From Sipunculus nudus (lineage: Eukaryota > Annelida > Sipuncula > Golfingiida > Sipunculidae), in NCBI GenBank assembly GCA_026874595.1, contig CM049316.1, positions 16,333,839-16,397,838 on the forward strand: a DNA stretch of 64,000 bases. The letters run 5' to 3'. The stretch's first letter is position 1. The number at the start of each line of letters is the position of its first letter. The notes below the pieces were generated by a model. It saw only the letters and a list, made by a program, of their open reading frames with translations. It was not told where the DNA came from and made no database searches. The translations under genes and the position numbers were made by a program. Positions 47,501 to 59,164 of this stretch are shown here, piece after piece.

Positions 47501-50500
47501 AGAAGGGGGAATTCGGCAAACTATAGGATCAGCTACAATCTTAGCCAATTAGTCTGATTTTCATCTGTGGCCGCTACTTTCATGAACATGAGAGTTATAT
47601 AAAATATTATAAAATCAAATGATATGATTCCATTTTTAAATATTTAACTTCACAGATCTGCCTGTAATACAGCGCCTGTTTTATAATATCTGTTTTGTTC
47701 AGCTCCTGGGGTACGATCAAGGGGAGTTCCAAGATTCGAACATTGAGAGTTTCGATACCAACGGAGGCTGGGTCTACGTTCCAAATGGATGCAAAGATCG
47801 CAGTAAACGTGAGTGTAGTAGATAAAACTGGCTAAGAACTAAAGTCCAGGGGTAGAGCATGGGGCTCAAACCCGAGAGATGGTGAGGTCGAATCTCTACC
47901 TAGGCGGTGAGATTTGTCATGGTCAGCTCCCTTCCAGGGTGAGCGCTCTGCAGACTAAATGGGGAGATCTAATTTCGGGAGTTCTTCAGGCCTAGACCCA
48001 GCAATGGGGTTGTCATACGCACACCCAGGACCCGCAGGAATGGTACTCCGGGCCTGGTTGACACCAAGATTTTCTTAAATACATAAAAATGGAGCAATAT
48101 TATGATTATTCTTTCACACTATCAGTTCCGTTTTGCCAGTCAAAGTTTCCCGGCAAAACAGTCCCAGCACACAGTCTCAGTACGTCTCCTTCAGCTGTTT
48201 AACACATTATTATTGTTCCGCGTTGTGAGTAAACACAGACCACACCACGTGTCTCTGTTTACCATAACAAGGCCGCGTAACCGGAGGTCCGGTTTTGCGC
48301 ATACGCGACAGATCCAATACAAGGACTGTACCAAACTAGTCTATACATATACATGGACCTTCGTGTCCTCAGTCTCTACTGGGTGGACATTATACTTCAT
48401 CGGCCAAATGTATATTCATTGAAGAACCTTTCGATCAACAGATCTATACGATACGTCCAGCGGCCTCAGCTGAGATGACACGCACAGAGTTAGCCTGTAT
48501 ATCCGGTCCCAGAGAAACTGCAAGGCGCGATGTTTAGCCAGCGTGAACATGTATTACTTTTTTTTAGCCAAGTCTTGAAGTCGGTTGAATCATATCCGGA
48601 TTGACACGTGTTGTAGCCCGGGCCAAACACACGCCCCACGTGCCTGTGATCGCGCCCGCTCCACTGTTTTAACACTCGGGCGCAGGAATAAGCTAATTCA
48701 TTTCAAAGAGAATGTGGAGATAGTTCTGATAATTTATTTTATAGTAATTCAGTAATAAGCATAGCCCTGAATATTCCATGTCAAAATGTACGCGGTAATA
48801 GCTAAGACCGGGACACCCGGTACACATGAATATTTATGTGGGATCGCCATGTTCCTTGAGCGAATACATTCTTCTGTTTCTGTTAAACTGGTGTTCCATT
48901 CTTTATTGTTTGCGTGTCTGACGAACACGACATGGTGTCAGAAGTGAGATAAACTGAATATCCACGCTTTGGAACTGAAGATTGCACAGTATCAGGTACC
49001 GGCCCCGGCGGCGTTCAGCTTTACTCCGGACGAATGGCCCAGTTCCGACGGTTCGAGAGATTTCGGAAAGCAAGCGGGCTCGCAGAAAAAACAGACGAGG
49101 AACAGGTAAATACGTTCATCTATCTAATGGGCGATAAAGCAGACGATATCATGAACACATTTACGCTATCAGCCCTGGATAAGAAAATATATCAGAAAGT
49201 GCATGATTAATTTCAAACTTATTTTACTGGCAAATGAAATCACGTGTTTGAGCGCAGCAAGTTTAGTGTCCGGGTACAAAATGATGGTGAATCCGTGGAT
49301 GATTTCATCACGGCGCTATATAGCTTGGCTGACCACTGTGACTTTGGTACATTTGGGGATGAGATGATACGGGACCGTGTTGTTGTAGGTGTCAAAGACC
49401 CCATCTTGTCAAAGAAACTACAGTTAGATTCTAGGTTAACATTAGAGAGTACAGTGGCACAGGCTCGCCTTAATGAAAGCGTTATGCAACAGCAGCCGAT
49501 AGTCAGGCAGAGTCAAAACCAAAACTTAAATGTTGATGCCGTCAAGACCTACCGCCAGAGGTCGCAGTTTCGATCGCAGGGAAACCCAGCACCAAGACCA
49601 CCCCACCAACAAAAGCCACCACCCAGATACAGTCAAAACAGTCCAAACTTCAGCCAGATGCAAAGCCGTATTCTCTGAATGTTCCGAGACGTATTCCGTT
49701 ACCGCTGATGGATCGCGTAAAAGCAGAACTCGATCGAATGCAAGATTCAAATGTCATTACTCCAGTGACTAGTGCAACTGACTGGTGTTCGCCAATGGTA
49801 GTTGTACCCAAGGAAAGTGGAGAATTGCGTATTTGTGCGGACTTGACAAAGCTAAACAACAGCGTAGTTCGCGAGCGATACATGCTACCTACCGTTGAGC
49901 AAGTTCTCGGACAAATCAAAGATTCGAAATATTTTACGAAGCTCGATGCCAATTCCGGGTTCTGGCAACTTAAACTTGATCATGAATCATCTTTGATGAC
50001 CACATTTATAACACCGTTCGGGCGATACAGGTATTTGCGCTTGCCCTACGGAATCTCTTCCGCCCCAGAACATTTTACACGTCGCGTTACGGAAATCCTC
50101 AACGGGTTAGAAGGCGTAGTGTGCCTCATTGATGATATCGTAGTATACGGAGCTACTCAGAATGAACACGATCGGCGTCTCGAGGCAGTGTTACAACGTC
50201 TCAAAGAGAATCGCGTTACGCTCAATCTCCGAAAGTGTCAGTTTTCGCAGAATCGGATCCGCTTCTTGGGTCAATTAGTCGATAGTGATGGAATACATCC
50301 TGATCCACAGAAGGTCCAGGCTGTAGTCGATATGGACGCACCACAGAACGTACCGGAACTTCGGCGTTTCCTTGGCATGGTTAACCACCAAAGCAAGTTC
50401 CTGCAAGATCTGGCCTCTGTGACACAACCACTACGAGATCTCTTAAGTACGCGAAATGAGTGGATTTGGACTTCGGTACAGGAATCGGCGTTTCAGCGGG

Positions 50501-53500
50501 TGAAACAAATCTTGACAAGTTCGCCGACATTGGCATTCTACAGTCCCACACGTGATACCGTCCTCTCCGCAGATGCGTCTTCGTATGGATTGGGAGCCCA
50601 TTTGTCGCAGAAACAAACGGATGGGTCCATGAAGCCTATCGCATATGCCTCACGTTCGCTTAGTGATGCCGAAAAACGTTACGCGCAGATTGAAAAGGAA
50701 GCCTTAGCCGTCACATGGGCTTGTGAGCGTTTTCATGACTTCCTGTTTGGGTTGCCGACATTCCATATAGAGACTGATCATAAACCTCTGGTCCCTTTAC
50801 TCAGTACTAAGGATTTAACAGAGATGACACCGCTCGCCAACGCTTCCGGATGCGACTAATGCGATACAGTTACACAATTTCACATGTGCCAGGTAAAACT
50901 CTGGTCACAGCTGACACGTTATCGAGAAAGCCAATTGCAAGTGTTGACGTCCGTGCAGAATTGGAACATGCTTCAGAAGCCTATGTGAGCATGATTATGG
51001 ACAGTCTACCGGTTACAGAAAATCGCCTCGCGCAGATCAAAACTCTACAAACAGATGATGAAATTTGTGCTCAGTTGATGAAATATGTGGATAGTGGATG
51101 GCCAGCTAGAGCAAATTTGCCTGAGTCACTGATACCGTATTGGGCCTACAAAACTGAATTCTCAGTCATTGATGGTTTGCTACTGAAGGACAATCGTATT
51201 GTGATTCCAGCAGTTTTGAGATTAGAAATTTTGGATAAACTGCATGAAGGACATTTGGGAATAGCAAAGTGTAGAGACAGAGCTCTTACCTCAGTCTGGT
51301 GGCCAGGACTGAGTCAGCAGTTATATAATAAAGTGTTCATGTGCAAGTTATGTACGCCAGAGAGAGTAAACAGACCGGAGCCACTGATGACTAGCAGATT
51401 TCCTGACCGACCGTGGCAAGTCGTTGGGACAGATTTATTTGAACTGAAAGGGAAGCACTATGTGATCGCTGTTGATTACTACTCCAGATTTTTCGAGATA
51501 GCTGTGTTAACGCAGACAACAGCTAAACATGTGATAGAGAAACTGAAACAGTTCTTTGCCTGTCATGGGAGCCCAGAGCAGGTTTATTCAGATAATGGGC
51601 CGCAGTACGCTTGTGCGGAGTTTCAGGGGTTTGCTACAGCTTGGAGTTTTGCGCATATCACATCCAGCCCAATTTATCCTCAGAGCAACGGTGAGAGTGA
51701 ACGTGCCAAACTGCCAAAGCTATACTGGAAAAATTCAAAGATCCGTGGCTTGGTATCCAGGCATATCGTGCTACTCGACTGGCCAATGGATACTCGCCTA
51801 GCCAACTCCTAGGTAGTCGCCAAATTCGAACCCCAGTTCCGACTTTACCCTCACTACTAGAGCCAAAGTGCGTGAATATTCGTGAACTGAGAGCAAGTGA
51901 AGAAACTGCCCGTGCAAAGCAAGCAGATAACTTCAATAAGCGTCGTCGCACAAAATCTCTCGGTGATCTAGCAATGGGAGATCACGTGTGGGTAAAAGGG
52001 GTAGGTGAAGGTACATTACAGAAACCAGCAGATACCCCAAGATCGTACATTGTTGAAACTGATTCCGGGTTACTTCGCCGAAATCGCAGACATCTCTCAC
52101 AGCTTCAAGTGAGAGACCAGCAGGATCCTGAACATGAGGGTCCCGAGCAAGCACAGGAAGCCGAGTCTGATCTAGATGTACCAGACTTTGTGGCAACGGA
52201 ACCCAGAGTGTCAAAGAGACTCAGAAAGAGACCTGAGTACTTGAAAGATTATGTTGTTCCGTAAGCACGTTGTTTTGAGATGTTCATATGACTGGTAAGG
52301 TATGAATAACCATACATAAGTCTTGGACGGGTCCAATTCCTTTTATCATTTTGAGATATTCTGATACCAGATTCATAAGAGTGATTTAACTTAACTATTC
52401 CTTTTGAGTAATTGTATTTACCAGTTTAAGTACTCAGGAAGGGAGGTGTGGAGATAGTTCTCATAATTTATTTTATAGTAATTCAGTAATAAGCATAGCC
52501 CTGAATATTCCATGTCAAAATGTACGCGGTAATAGCTAAGACCGGGACACCCGGTACACATGAATATTTATGTGGGATCGCCATGTTCCTTGAGCGAATA
52601 CATTCTTCTGTTTCTGTTAAACTGGTGTTCCATTCTTTATTGTTTGCGTGTCTGACGAACACGACAGAGAAGACACTATTTTCTATTAATTCAATATGCT
52701 TTATGGGTGATTTGGCCCCTTTTAGCCCTTCTCACGTAGTCCGAAACCGGTATGGAATCGTGCAGATGTGCATTGTACCGCATAGTTAAGCAAGCATTAA
52801 AAATATTAAAGCAGTTACTTCTTTAAAAAAATCATTTAAAAAGTGTGGTAGATACATATGTTTCAGGTACCGGTTCAAGGGGGTCTGAAAACATTCTGAT
52901 TAACAGTATTAGACTGTGTATAATATAACCATCAGGGCCTGGTATGAGTAGCACATGATTATATTCTGAACATTTAAGAAATTTAAAATTGGGCCCTATT
53001 GTTTTCGGTCAAACAAGCTGTATATTGATAATTGTAATTCCCTTGTAGATCAAACATAAACACAAAAAATGAGATTTCTTAAGTTTTTTTTTTACTCAAA
53101 TCAACTTTATCAACATATGCTGAAAAATCAAACGTGTTATCCTTATTTTATTCGTAAACAAGAACAAATCAATTTCAGTGGTTTAGAGGTAGAGCACAGG
53201 ACTCTTATCTTGGTCGAGATGTCGTGAGTCTTTTCACTGTCAGCTCCCACCCCCGAGAGTTCTGCAAGTTTATGTGGGTACGGCCACGTATCACTCACTA
53301 ATCTGTGTAAAATTGGGGATGCTTCGGTGTTATGACCAAGGCTTAGGGATCATTACAACAAGTACCCGCAGATGCGGTGGGCGGAAGGAAAAACGCGTAG
53401 TACCGTCCTGTCACGTAGTCCTAAAACGAGTAAAGTTAGCACCAGAAAATAGAAAAAGTTACCTGCAACTTAAAAAAAAAAACGAAAAAATATATGCAAT

Positions 53501-56500
53501 GTCTAATTTTTAGTCCCTATAACAAGTCATCTTGTTTTAGTGGCATTAAATTGTCCGATAAACAAGTTTTTATTATATTTGAACATTATTAAATATTTAG
53601 ATAAAAACAAACGGTTAATAAAAAGAGTTCACCTTAGCACCTATGAGAACGAACCATATTTCATTTTCCGCTTAAAATAAATGGTTGAATAATAATATTC
53701 TATGGTAAACAAGAGCTTACTTAGTGTTGTATGTAGCCCGCTCTGAATGCTAAGAATAACTGCATTAGTACATATTTAAATGTATTACTCATATTCAGTC
53801 ATATAAAAATATCAAAGAACAATTCTCCAAACAAATTACTTTAAGTTGAACACTTTAATGTGGTAAAAAATTTGATACACGTTTCGTGTCAAATATGAAT
53901 TACAAACAAAGTTTTAATTGGTTTTAAGTGAAAATGTGTTTACTTTAATAAGAGACCTGCCGGTGGGGGGGGGGACCTGTCTTCAAGGGGGGGGGGGGGG
54001 GATGACTCGCAACTTTTTTTCACACATATATCTATACTTTTTATTGTCATTGTGACAAATTTTAAAATATAATACAATTAAGTATAAGTTTAAAAAATAA
54101 GGTATTAAGTTTTCAGTATATGTAAACGCTAAATCAGGTTAAGATGTCTGATATTTCAAATTAAACTGATAAATGGAACTGGTCTATAATTCTTGTTGTT
54201 TATATATTTCATTTCCAATATATTAATATTATTGATTGAATATTAGATAAAACATTGACCATCCCCCCCCCCCCCCCCTTGCTAAAAAGTGGGGGGTATA
54301 TATAGGCATACCCCCGATCCCCCCTGTATCGACTGTGATTTACGATCGTACCATCGCCATGTGGCTGCCACTAATGTTAGAAACTTTTCGTTGCAGCGTG
54401 TCGGCTTCACATTGCCCTTCATGGATGCTTGCAGGGAAGGTAAGGTACGATTGAGTAACACTAAGTCACAAAAGGATTAATACGCACATTCACCATCCAG
54501 TCCTATACGGATCCATGGTTAATGAATACAAAGTTATTTATAAAGTCATTAAGTATTGTTCTTGACTCCATCCTTCAAAACATTACCAGAGGAGTGAGCG
54601 AACCTTAAGGTTTTTTGTTAACGTTAAGTTCGTAAAAATCCATTTTTTTTTACTTAAAAATAAAACGCCCTCTAGCTCTTCTACTCCTGACTCCCTAGAA
54701 TATTTTGTTTTGTGTGAAAGTGTGGATTAATTGCCACATCTGCTTTCCTTACCTAGTAAATCTCTAACAAACATTATTCTAAGCAAAAAAACACCTTAAA
54801 ATAGATAACAAGATAAACAGGGTTTCTTATAAATTTCCTAAATAAGTCATGTAATCTTAAAGTTTATGAAATATAGATTTATTAACCTCCATTCTATATT
54901 TATGATTTCTCCATGTATCACAGGTGGCTGTTTGAAATCAGCGGATTATAATACTTAACAACCGTCTCATGACAAATGAAAAATGATATGTTGAATATAT
55001 TCTTATGAATGCATTCATTTATGTCGAATACACATTTATCCCCCTCTCTCTCCCTCCTAAAAAATACCTTGTCTGATAAAAAAAATTCATCTGGAGGCAG
55101 ATATCGTGACGCCACCGTGTGTCCTTGTTGCGTTGTTACTAAAGCGACATCATATCAAGGACTGACTTTCATAGCACCCCTTCCTGACCCCCCCCCCCCC
55201 CCCCCGCCCCCCTTCGACTGCACTGCTTTTAACATCGGGGCGAACCCAAATATCTGTAGCTGGCTTACCGAGAAGTATATGAGAATTATTCTTATTATTA
55301 TTAAGATCGTTATATATATCATATACATGTGAATGACGTGTATATCTGTCATCGATATTGCAGGAATGATGCGAAGGATGTTTATATACACGTATATACG
55401 CGTTATATGCACTCTATGTGTTACATATGGTATTATGTCATGTTTCGAGGTATTCCTTTTTAGGGCTGACATCGTCTATGGCAGGTTGGCCTGTGGTTAT
55501 CATAACTGAAAGGCGACTGGCCCTTACCCGAGGGTGTCACAGCTTAAATATAATTACAATTCAAACATACAATTCCAAGTCAAAAATCACACGGCATAAC
55601 AAAGCAAGTTGAAAAATAATATTAAAAGTAAATAAATGGAGTTTACCAACGATATTTTACACAGTCATTGGTTCAATAGATCTGTCAGATCATTGAGTTC
55701 ATGGCAAACTAAATCTTTTGCGTGTCTGAGAACAGTAGGCACAACGACCCTAACGTCAAGTTCCTATAAACCTATGTGCTCCTAAAAATAGAATTCATTC
55801 CACCCATAGACAATTACAGGTAACTGTTACATCGACCATTGGATGAACCAGGTTCCTTTCTCAAGATGGTGGCTCTTGATCTTCATATCTGATTAAACAT
55901 GGGCGATAATACATGTTTTAGGATTCGGTCATCCATTTTCTATTATAGGGAAGAGATTCAGGACCAGTACCCAAGGCTGACGGAGTATTGTGACGTGGCG
56001 GAGACTAATGACGTCATCGTCCTGTTCCCGCAGATCGTTGGGAGCATGTCCAATCCCAACGGCTGCTTTGATTGGTGGGCTTACGATGAGGAGATGATGG
56101 AGGAAGAAGCATACGGTCAGTAATATAGATAAATATGAGACATAAAATGTTCTACAAAAGATCTGTCATATTTATTTTTTGCATGATACCTTATTCAGGT
56201 GAGAATAATATTACTTAGCTTATTGTTCGGCAAACTAATCACGCCAACTATAGTCCGTTTCATCCCCTCATGTCCACCTGTTTTTTGCTATGAAAATTTT
56301 TATTTGTTACATTTCAAGGGAAACAATTATAGTGTAGGGGAGAAGATTGCAGAACCTAATTTTCAACTAGGTAAATAAATTCCTACTTTATTCCTTAATT
56401 GAGTAACAGAATTTTCTGAAAATATGAGAAATCAGTCTACATTTTACAACATATCAGACCCACTTATGGTGGTCAAGGTCATTGGTCACATGCAAAAACA

Positions 56501-57175
56501 GCCTCAACTAACAGCTGCTGATTGGATGATCTCATGTAAACACTCTAAAAAATATAACCAGCTAAAACAAAGATGGCTACTTATGGAGGGACACACAATA
56601 TCTGCCAGATCATGATAAAGAGACTAAAATGTTGTGAAACATGAACAGGGGATTTATTGTAAAATTCTTAACTGCCAGATTAGGTTGTCACTTCCATATG
56701 TTGTTTACTTGGAAAACATTGAAAAATATAAACTTTTAAGTAAATCATCTACAAAACACAGGTGGACAGCAGGTGGTGAAATGGACTATAACAAAATGAC
56801 GACAAAGAATGATTATCCAAATTTCAAATGGATTATTTAACAATAGTTTATTGAGTATTTTCTATACCTGTAAAACTATAATATATGTCTATGTGCGTAC
56901 AATTTTAATTTTAACGAGTAACGATGGATGTTGTACGATTCATTCTGCGCGCATGCGTAAGTGCGTGTATATGTGGGCCTGTGTTGCATTTTGTGTTTAC
57001 TATTCTTTCTCTACCAGATTTTAACTATAAAGTTTAATAATGATTTATACATTGCTGTTTTTGTGAGTGCAAAATTTCTAGACCATTCATTTTTTTTTGT
57101 TTAGTATTGAAGAGAGGCCGGCAAATCAGCACCATCAAGGGAATGATTGACAGGCTGACCGGGGACCGTCCATAA
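40203..57175 (+). CDS. secreted poly(3-hydroxybutyrate) depolymerase-like esterase, ten exons
   Basis: Exons: 40203-40260, 41079-41201, 41865-42062, 44239-44324, 46373-46428, 46876-46966, 47703-47808, 54397-54439, 55949-56115, 57105-57175. All are GT-AG with matching phases and sum to 999 nt (332 aa plus stop). A signal peptide ([16 protein letters not shown]) implies secretion. PHB-depolymerase family marks: lipase box GLSAG with Ser35, [15 protein letters not shown] with Asp121, GAGHGMPTVD with His153, the Cys-rich SPYIN-like PYINRCNYNGA, and late in the chain [13 protein letters not shown] with the HGC oxyanion motif (Cys250). Putting the HGC strand after the triad is the circularly permuted, type 2 arrangement known from fungal and bacterial extracellular enzymes. 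Likely activity: hydrolysis of PHB or short polyester or ester substrates outside cells. Substrate is inferred, not shown. Confidence 0.85.
41661..41775. repeat. (CT)n microsatellite, compound
   Basis: Long CT-rich tract with a poly-C interruption, ending 90 bp before the exon at 41865. It may merge with the exon's polypyrimidine context. Confidence 0.9.
42631..42764. mobile_element. palindromic MITE, 134 bp
   Basis: Ends are gttatagcccaatgaaat and its exact inverse atttcattgggctataac. Pairing continues inward through gcaagcc..gaggcttg against caagccgag..ggcttgc. Intronic, non-coding. Confidence 0.7.
43168..43315. mobile_element. foldback element, about 148 bp
   Basis: Arms of about 49 bp: ggattggtccagaccaaata... 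and the inverse ...ggtctggaccaatcc, sharing aaaacgggatttagg with few mismatches. The loop itself repeats ggtcc/ggacc phrases. It lies 33 bp from the next TIR element. Confidence 0.65.
43349..43875. mobile_element. TIR element / MITE, 527 bp, TA-flanked
   Basis: Left end gacccagttgtggctctgtt; the right end is its inverse, ending aactgggtc, with the terminal segment partly duplicated on the right. Arms of about 58 bp continue to ttatctagcggac against gtccgctagataa-like sequence. TA borders both ends (43347-43348, 43876-43877). No transposase. Confidence 0.65.
44526..44580. repeat. (TA)n microsatellite
   Basis: About 55 bp of TA repeat in an esterase-gene intron. Confidence 0.95.
45030..45635. 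mobile_element. piggyBac-like non-autonomous element, 606 bp, TTAA target site
   Basis: Ends are gcccaaaacacac... and its inverse ...gttttgggc. They are flanked directly by TTAA on both sides (45026-45029, 45636-45639), the hallmark target duplication of piggyBac. The subterminal 100 bp on each side are dense in cgcgcg / gacgcg motifs, unlike the AT-rich surroundings. No coding capacity. Confidence 0.65.
47842..48080 (+). repeat. tRNA-derived SINE-like element
   Basis: An A-box-like ggggtagagcatgg and a B-box-like gaggtcgaatctctacc are 30-40 bp apart, as in a RNA polymerase III promoter. A body with gtcagctcccttcc and ctctgcagactaaatg follows, shared in diverged form with 53176-53400 and 34256-34420. 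Confidence 0.5.
48713..48932 (+). repeat. 5' LTR
   Basis: 220 bp, TG...CA ended (tgtggagata ... cacgaca). One visible difference from the 3' LTR (ttctg versus ttctc near the start). Confidence 0.92.
48933..48950 (+). promoter_or_regulatory. primer-binding site, tRNA-Leu type
   Basis: tggtgtcagaagtgagat directly abuts the 5' LTR. It is complementary to the 3' end of a metazoan tRNA-Leu as I recall it, with one mismatch. Confidence 0.65.
49034..49678 (+). pseudogene. gag remnant of the Ty3/gypsy element
   Basis: The frame starts [16 protein letters not shown] and runs into two in-frame stops (49208-49210 and 49235-49237). It is then open from 49244 to a stop at 49678. The sequence resembles the capsid region of Mag/Steamer-like gypsy Gag ([28 protein letters not shown]). 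The expected CCHC zinc knuckle is not seen. The aspartic protease DTG/DSG motif is also missing, because the gag frame meets the RT region almost directly, so a deletion there is inferred. Confidence 0.75.
49708..50859 (+). pseudogene. pol remnant: reverse transcriptase and RNase H
   Basis: Open frame of 383 codons with the RT motifs [35 protein letters not shown] and the catalytic LIDDIVVYG, then RNase H ([37 protein letters not shown]). The frame ends early at 50859 after a shift near 50832-50850. It carries no protease and is in a different frame from gag. Confidence 0.85.
50850..52264 (+). pseudogene. pol remnant: integrase, broken by a frameshift
   Basis: 50850-51812 carries the end of RNase H/connection ([12 protein letters not shown]), the zinc-binding HEGHLGI...CKLC and the DDE core ([24 protein letters not shown]). 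A frameshift near 51714 moves the rest into another frame (51872-52264), which has the C-terminal GDHVWVKG segment and [17 protein letters not shown]. Integrase is therefore not made as one chain. Confidence 0.82.
52436..52446 (+). promoter_or_regulatory. polypurine tract
   Basis: aggaagggagg lies immediately before the 3' LTR, the plus-strand primer of LTR elements. Confidence 0.75.
52447..52666 (+). repeat. 3' LTR
   Basis: 220 bp, same as the 5' LTR except for one base. It is followed by the target duplication gagaa. Confidence 0.92.
53176..53400 (+). repeat. tRNA-derived SINE-like element
   Basis: A-box-like tttagaggtagagcacagg, then gtcagctcccacccccgaga, gttctgcaagtttatg and agatgcggtgggcgg. 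Collinear with 47842-48080 but more diverged; the B box is poorly kept. Confidence 0.4.
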
Positions 57176-59160
57176 CGTCACAGGAGCACAATATGATTAT
57201 ATTTGTTCAATCATTCATTTTGTTTCTTGTTACATACAGTTTTATAAATCCTAAATGAGGTTATGTATTTCACCATTGTTCTTTTTTGATAATTAACAAG
57301 TTTACGCATAAGAACACCAGATTTTGACCGATCTTTGTTACTGGGTTTCCTATGGGTTAGGGAAGGTCCCATCATCAGTTGCGGTGTTACCTTTGCGGAC
57401 CCAGTTAAATTGTTTTCCCTTAGATATGACATGAGCTCCATTGAATATCATTCTAGCTATTAAAGGGGCCAAATCACCTATCTGACCTTTATAAACTTAA
57501 GGTATTCCCTTGGAGCTTTTATAAAACCAGGGCAGAAAACGTGGATATTACCGCACACAGGCTGCTTGTTTTGTTTATATCCACGTGTTTATAAAATGGG
57601 GGGGGGGCTCCAAAATATTCAAGCATATTAATCAAGGGGCAGCAAGTCACATAAGCTAGGGCAAATGGCATTTTGCAACAAGTGACCTTATACCTCCTCA
57701 TATATGCAACCTAACTACCTTAGGTTACATGTTTTTCCCGTTTGTCAACATTTTGTTCAGAGAAAAGTTCATACATCCTTCAAGAAGTAATTGTAATAAC
57801 TATTCACAGCCAAAATTACCTTTAGATCATTAATATACACAGAGGAAACAAGAAATCACATAAATTCGTTTTCAAAAGGAAGGTGAATGGGCACCTTTAA
57901 GTCTATGAGGCCGCGCACACGAATATCGTTGGAAATTTACAATTATTTCTGATAATGTTTTCTGTCTGCTGATATCTCAGTGAAGTATGCAGTTAATGAA
58001 CACGCGCTATACTTGCCATTAAAAGGTTACTTAAGGTAGCTTTTGGGAACAGGACTTCTGTCAAATAAATATTAACTCAAAATAAGGATCTTGCATGTCA
58101 TTTTGGAAATAATATAAATAAAAAGATATAAAGCAAATATGCGCATTATCAGACAATCCAAAGCTTGTGGCCTGGAGACATGACCGTAATGTGATCAGCC
58201 GGTAAAACTTATAAACTGGCCTTTATTGAGTTTATTAATTTTATTCGGTATTGAGCTCATTGCAAACAAAGAACAGGTACTGCCACCTACCGGTAAATTT
58301 TATAACTAATATATGGTTTATTTACATTCGCGGAAGAACCAGTACAGAAGTTCTGTCCATAGGACTTATGATGAAAATTGGACTTCTTTCCAAGCCCTGT
58401 ACACACGCCGCTGAGTGAGGAGTGTACGGTTGGTACAGCGATGGTTTATCGTGATAAGCATTTGGAATAAAATGTGTATTTTTTCACACTACTAGTTAAT
58501 ATTACCTGAATACGAAACTAACCCAGCACAATCACTTCGTTTTACTTTTTCTAAGTTTCCTGTATTCTACGTTGTCATGGCTCTGTTTGTTAGTTAACAT
58601 AGTCCATGTGTGTTTGTTTACCATAAAACAGGCTGTGTCAACAGAGATCCGACAACTCCTAACAAAAGGCAAACACATGAACAAAAAAAGAAACACAGAA
58701 GAACCAACTGATGGGAGCTTGAAAAATCTGGATCTCTGAAAATTTGCGGTATGGCTACTGGGTGGCATGCGCGCTAAGTTGAAGCCATGTGACATTGATC
58801 GCGCCCGGTGTGACATTGATCTCCTCTTGTGTACAGGTGTAAGCAAATGATTTTAGAACGAAATATTTGCAGAAATCATAAAATTTAAAGGAGAAAACAC
58901 AATACTTCTTATACATTGCATACCGGTTTGTTAATGGGTTCCTTTAAAGGCTAAAGGTTACGTATGTTGCGACTGAGCAAAATCTAAATAATGCAAGAGA
59001 TAACAAGTGACCCATGGGTCATGACGCTCAGCAGACTGACATGTTGATAATATGTCCTTGCACAGACAATCAATTAAGATAGGTGGCATTATTGTTTATG
59101 CATATTAGCTCAAGTTCATCAAGACCCAACCCATAAAAACAAATTGATGACAATCCAACC
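57176..59160. other. intergenic region downstream of the esterase gene
   Basis: No gene recognised. A stretch around 58560-58860 (agtccatgtgtgtttgttta, gatcgcgcccg) resembles 48200-48700 upstream of the retrotransposon (gtgtctctgtttacc, gatcgcgcccg). This suggests a dispersed repeat present twice. Confidence 0.45.
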
Positions 59161-59164
59161 AGCC

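Larger units (their letters stand above)
48713..52666 (+). mobile_element. Ty3/gypsy LTR retrotransposon, complete ends, broken coding body
   Basis: 3954-bp element with two 220-bp LTRs that differ at one position, flanked by the 5-bp target duplication gagaa (48708-48712, 52667-52671). Primer-binding site and polypurine tract are in the expected places. Domain order gag, RT, RNase H, integrase is Ty3/gypsy type. It sits in intron 7 of the esterase gene, same orientation. Confidence 0.9.

Noticed and set aside
49530-49772. Overlapping frame across the gag/RT junction of the retrotransposon.
   Set aside because: It is the out-of-frame shadow of gag; its only real content is a short stretch in the RT-leading frame.
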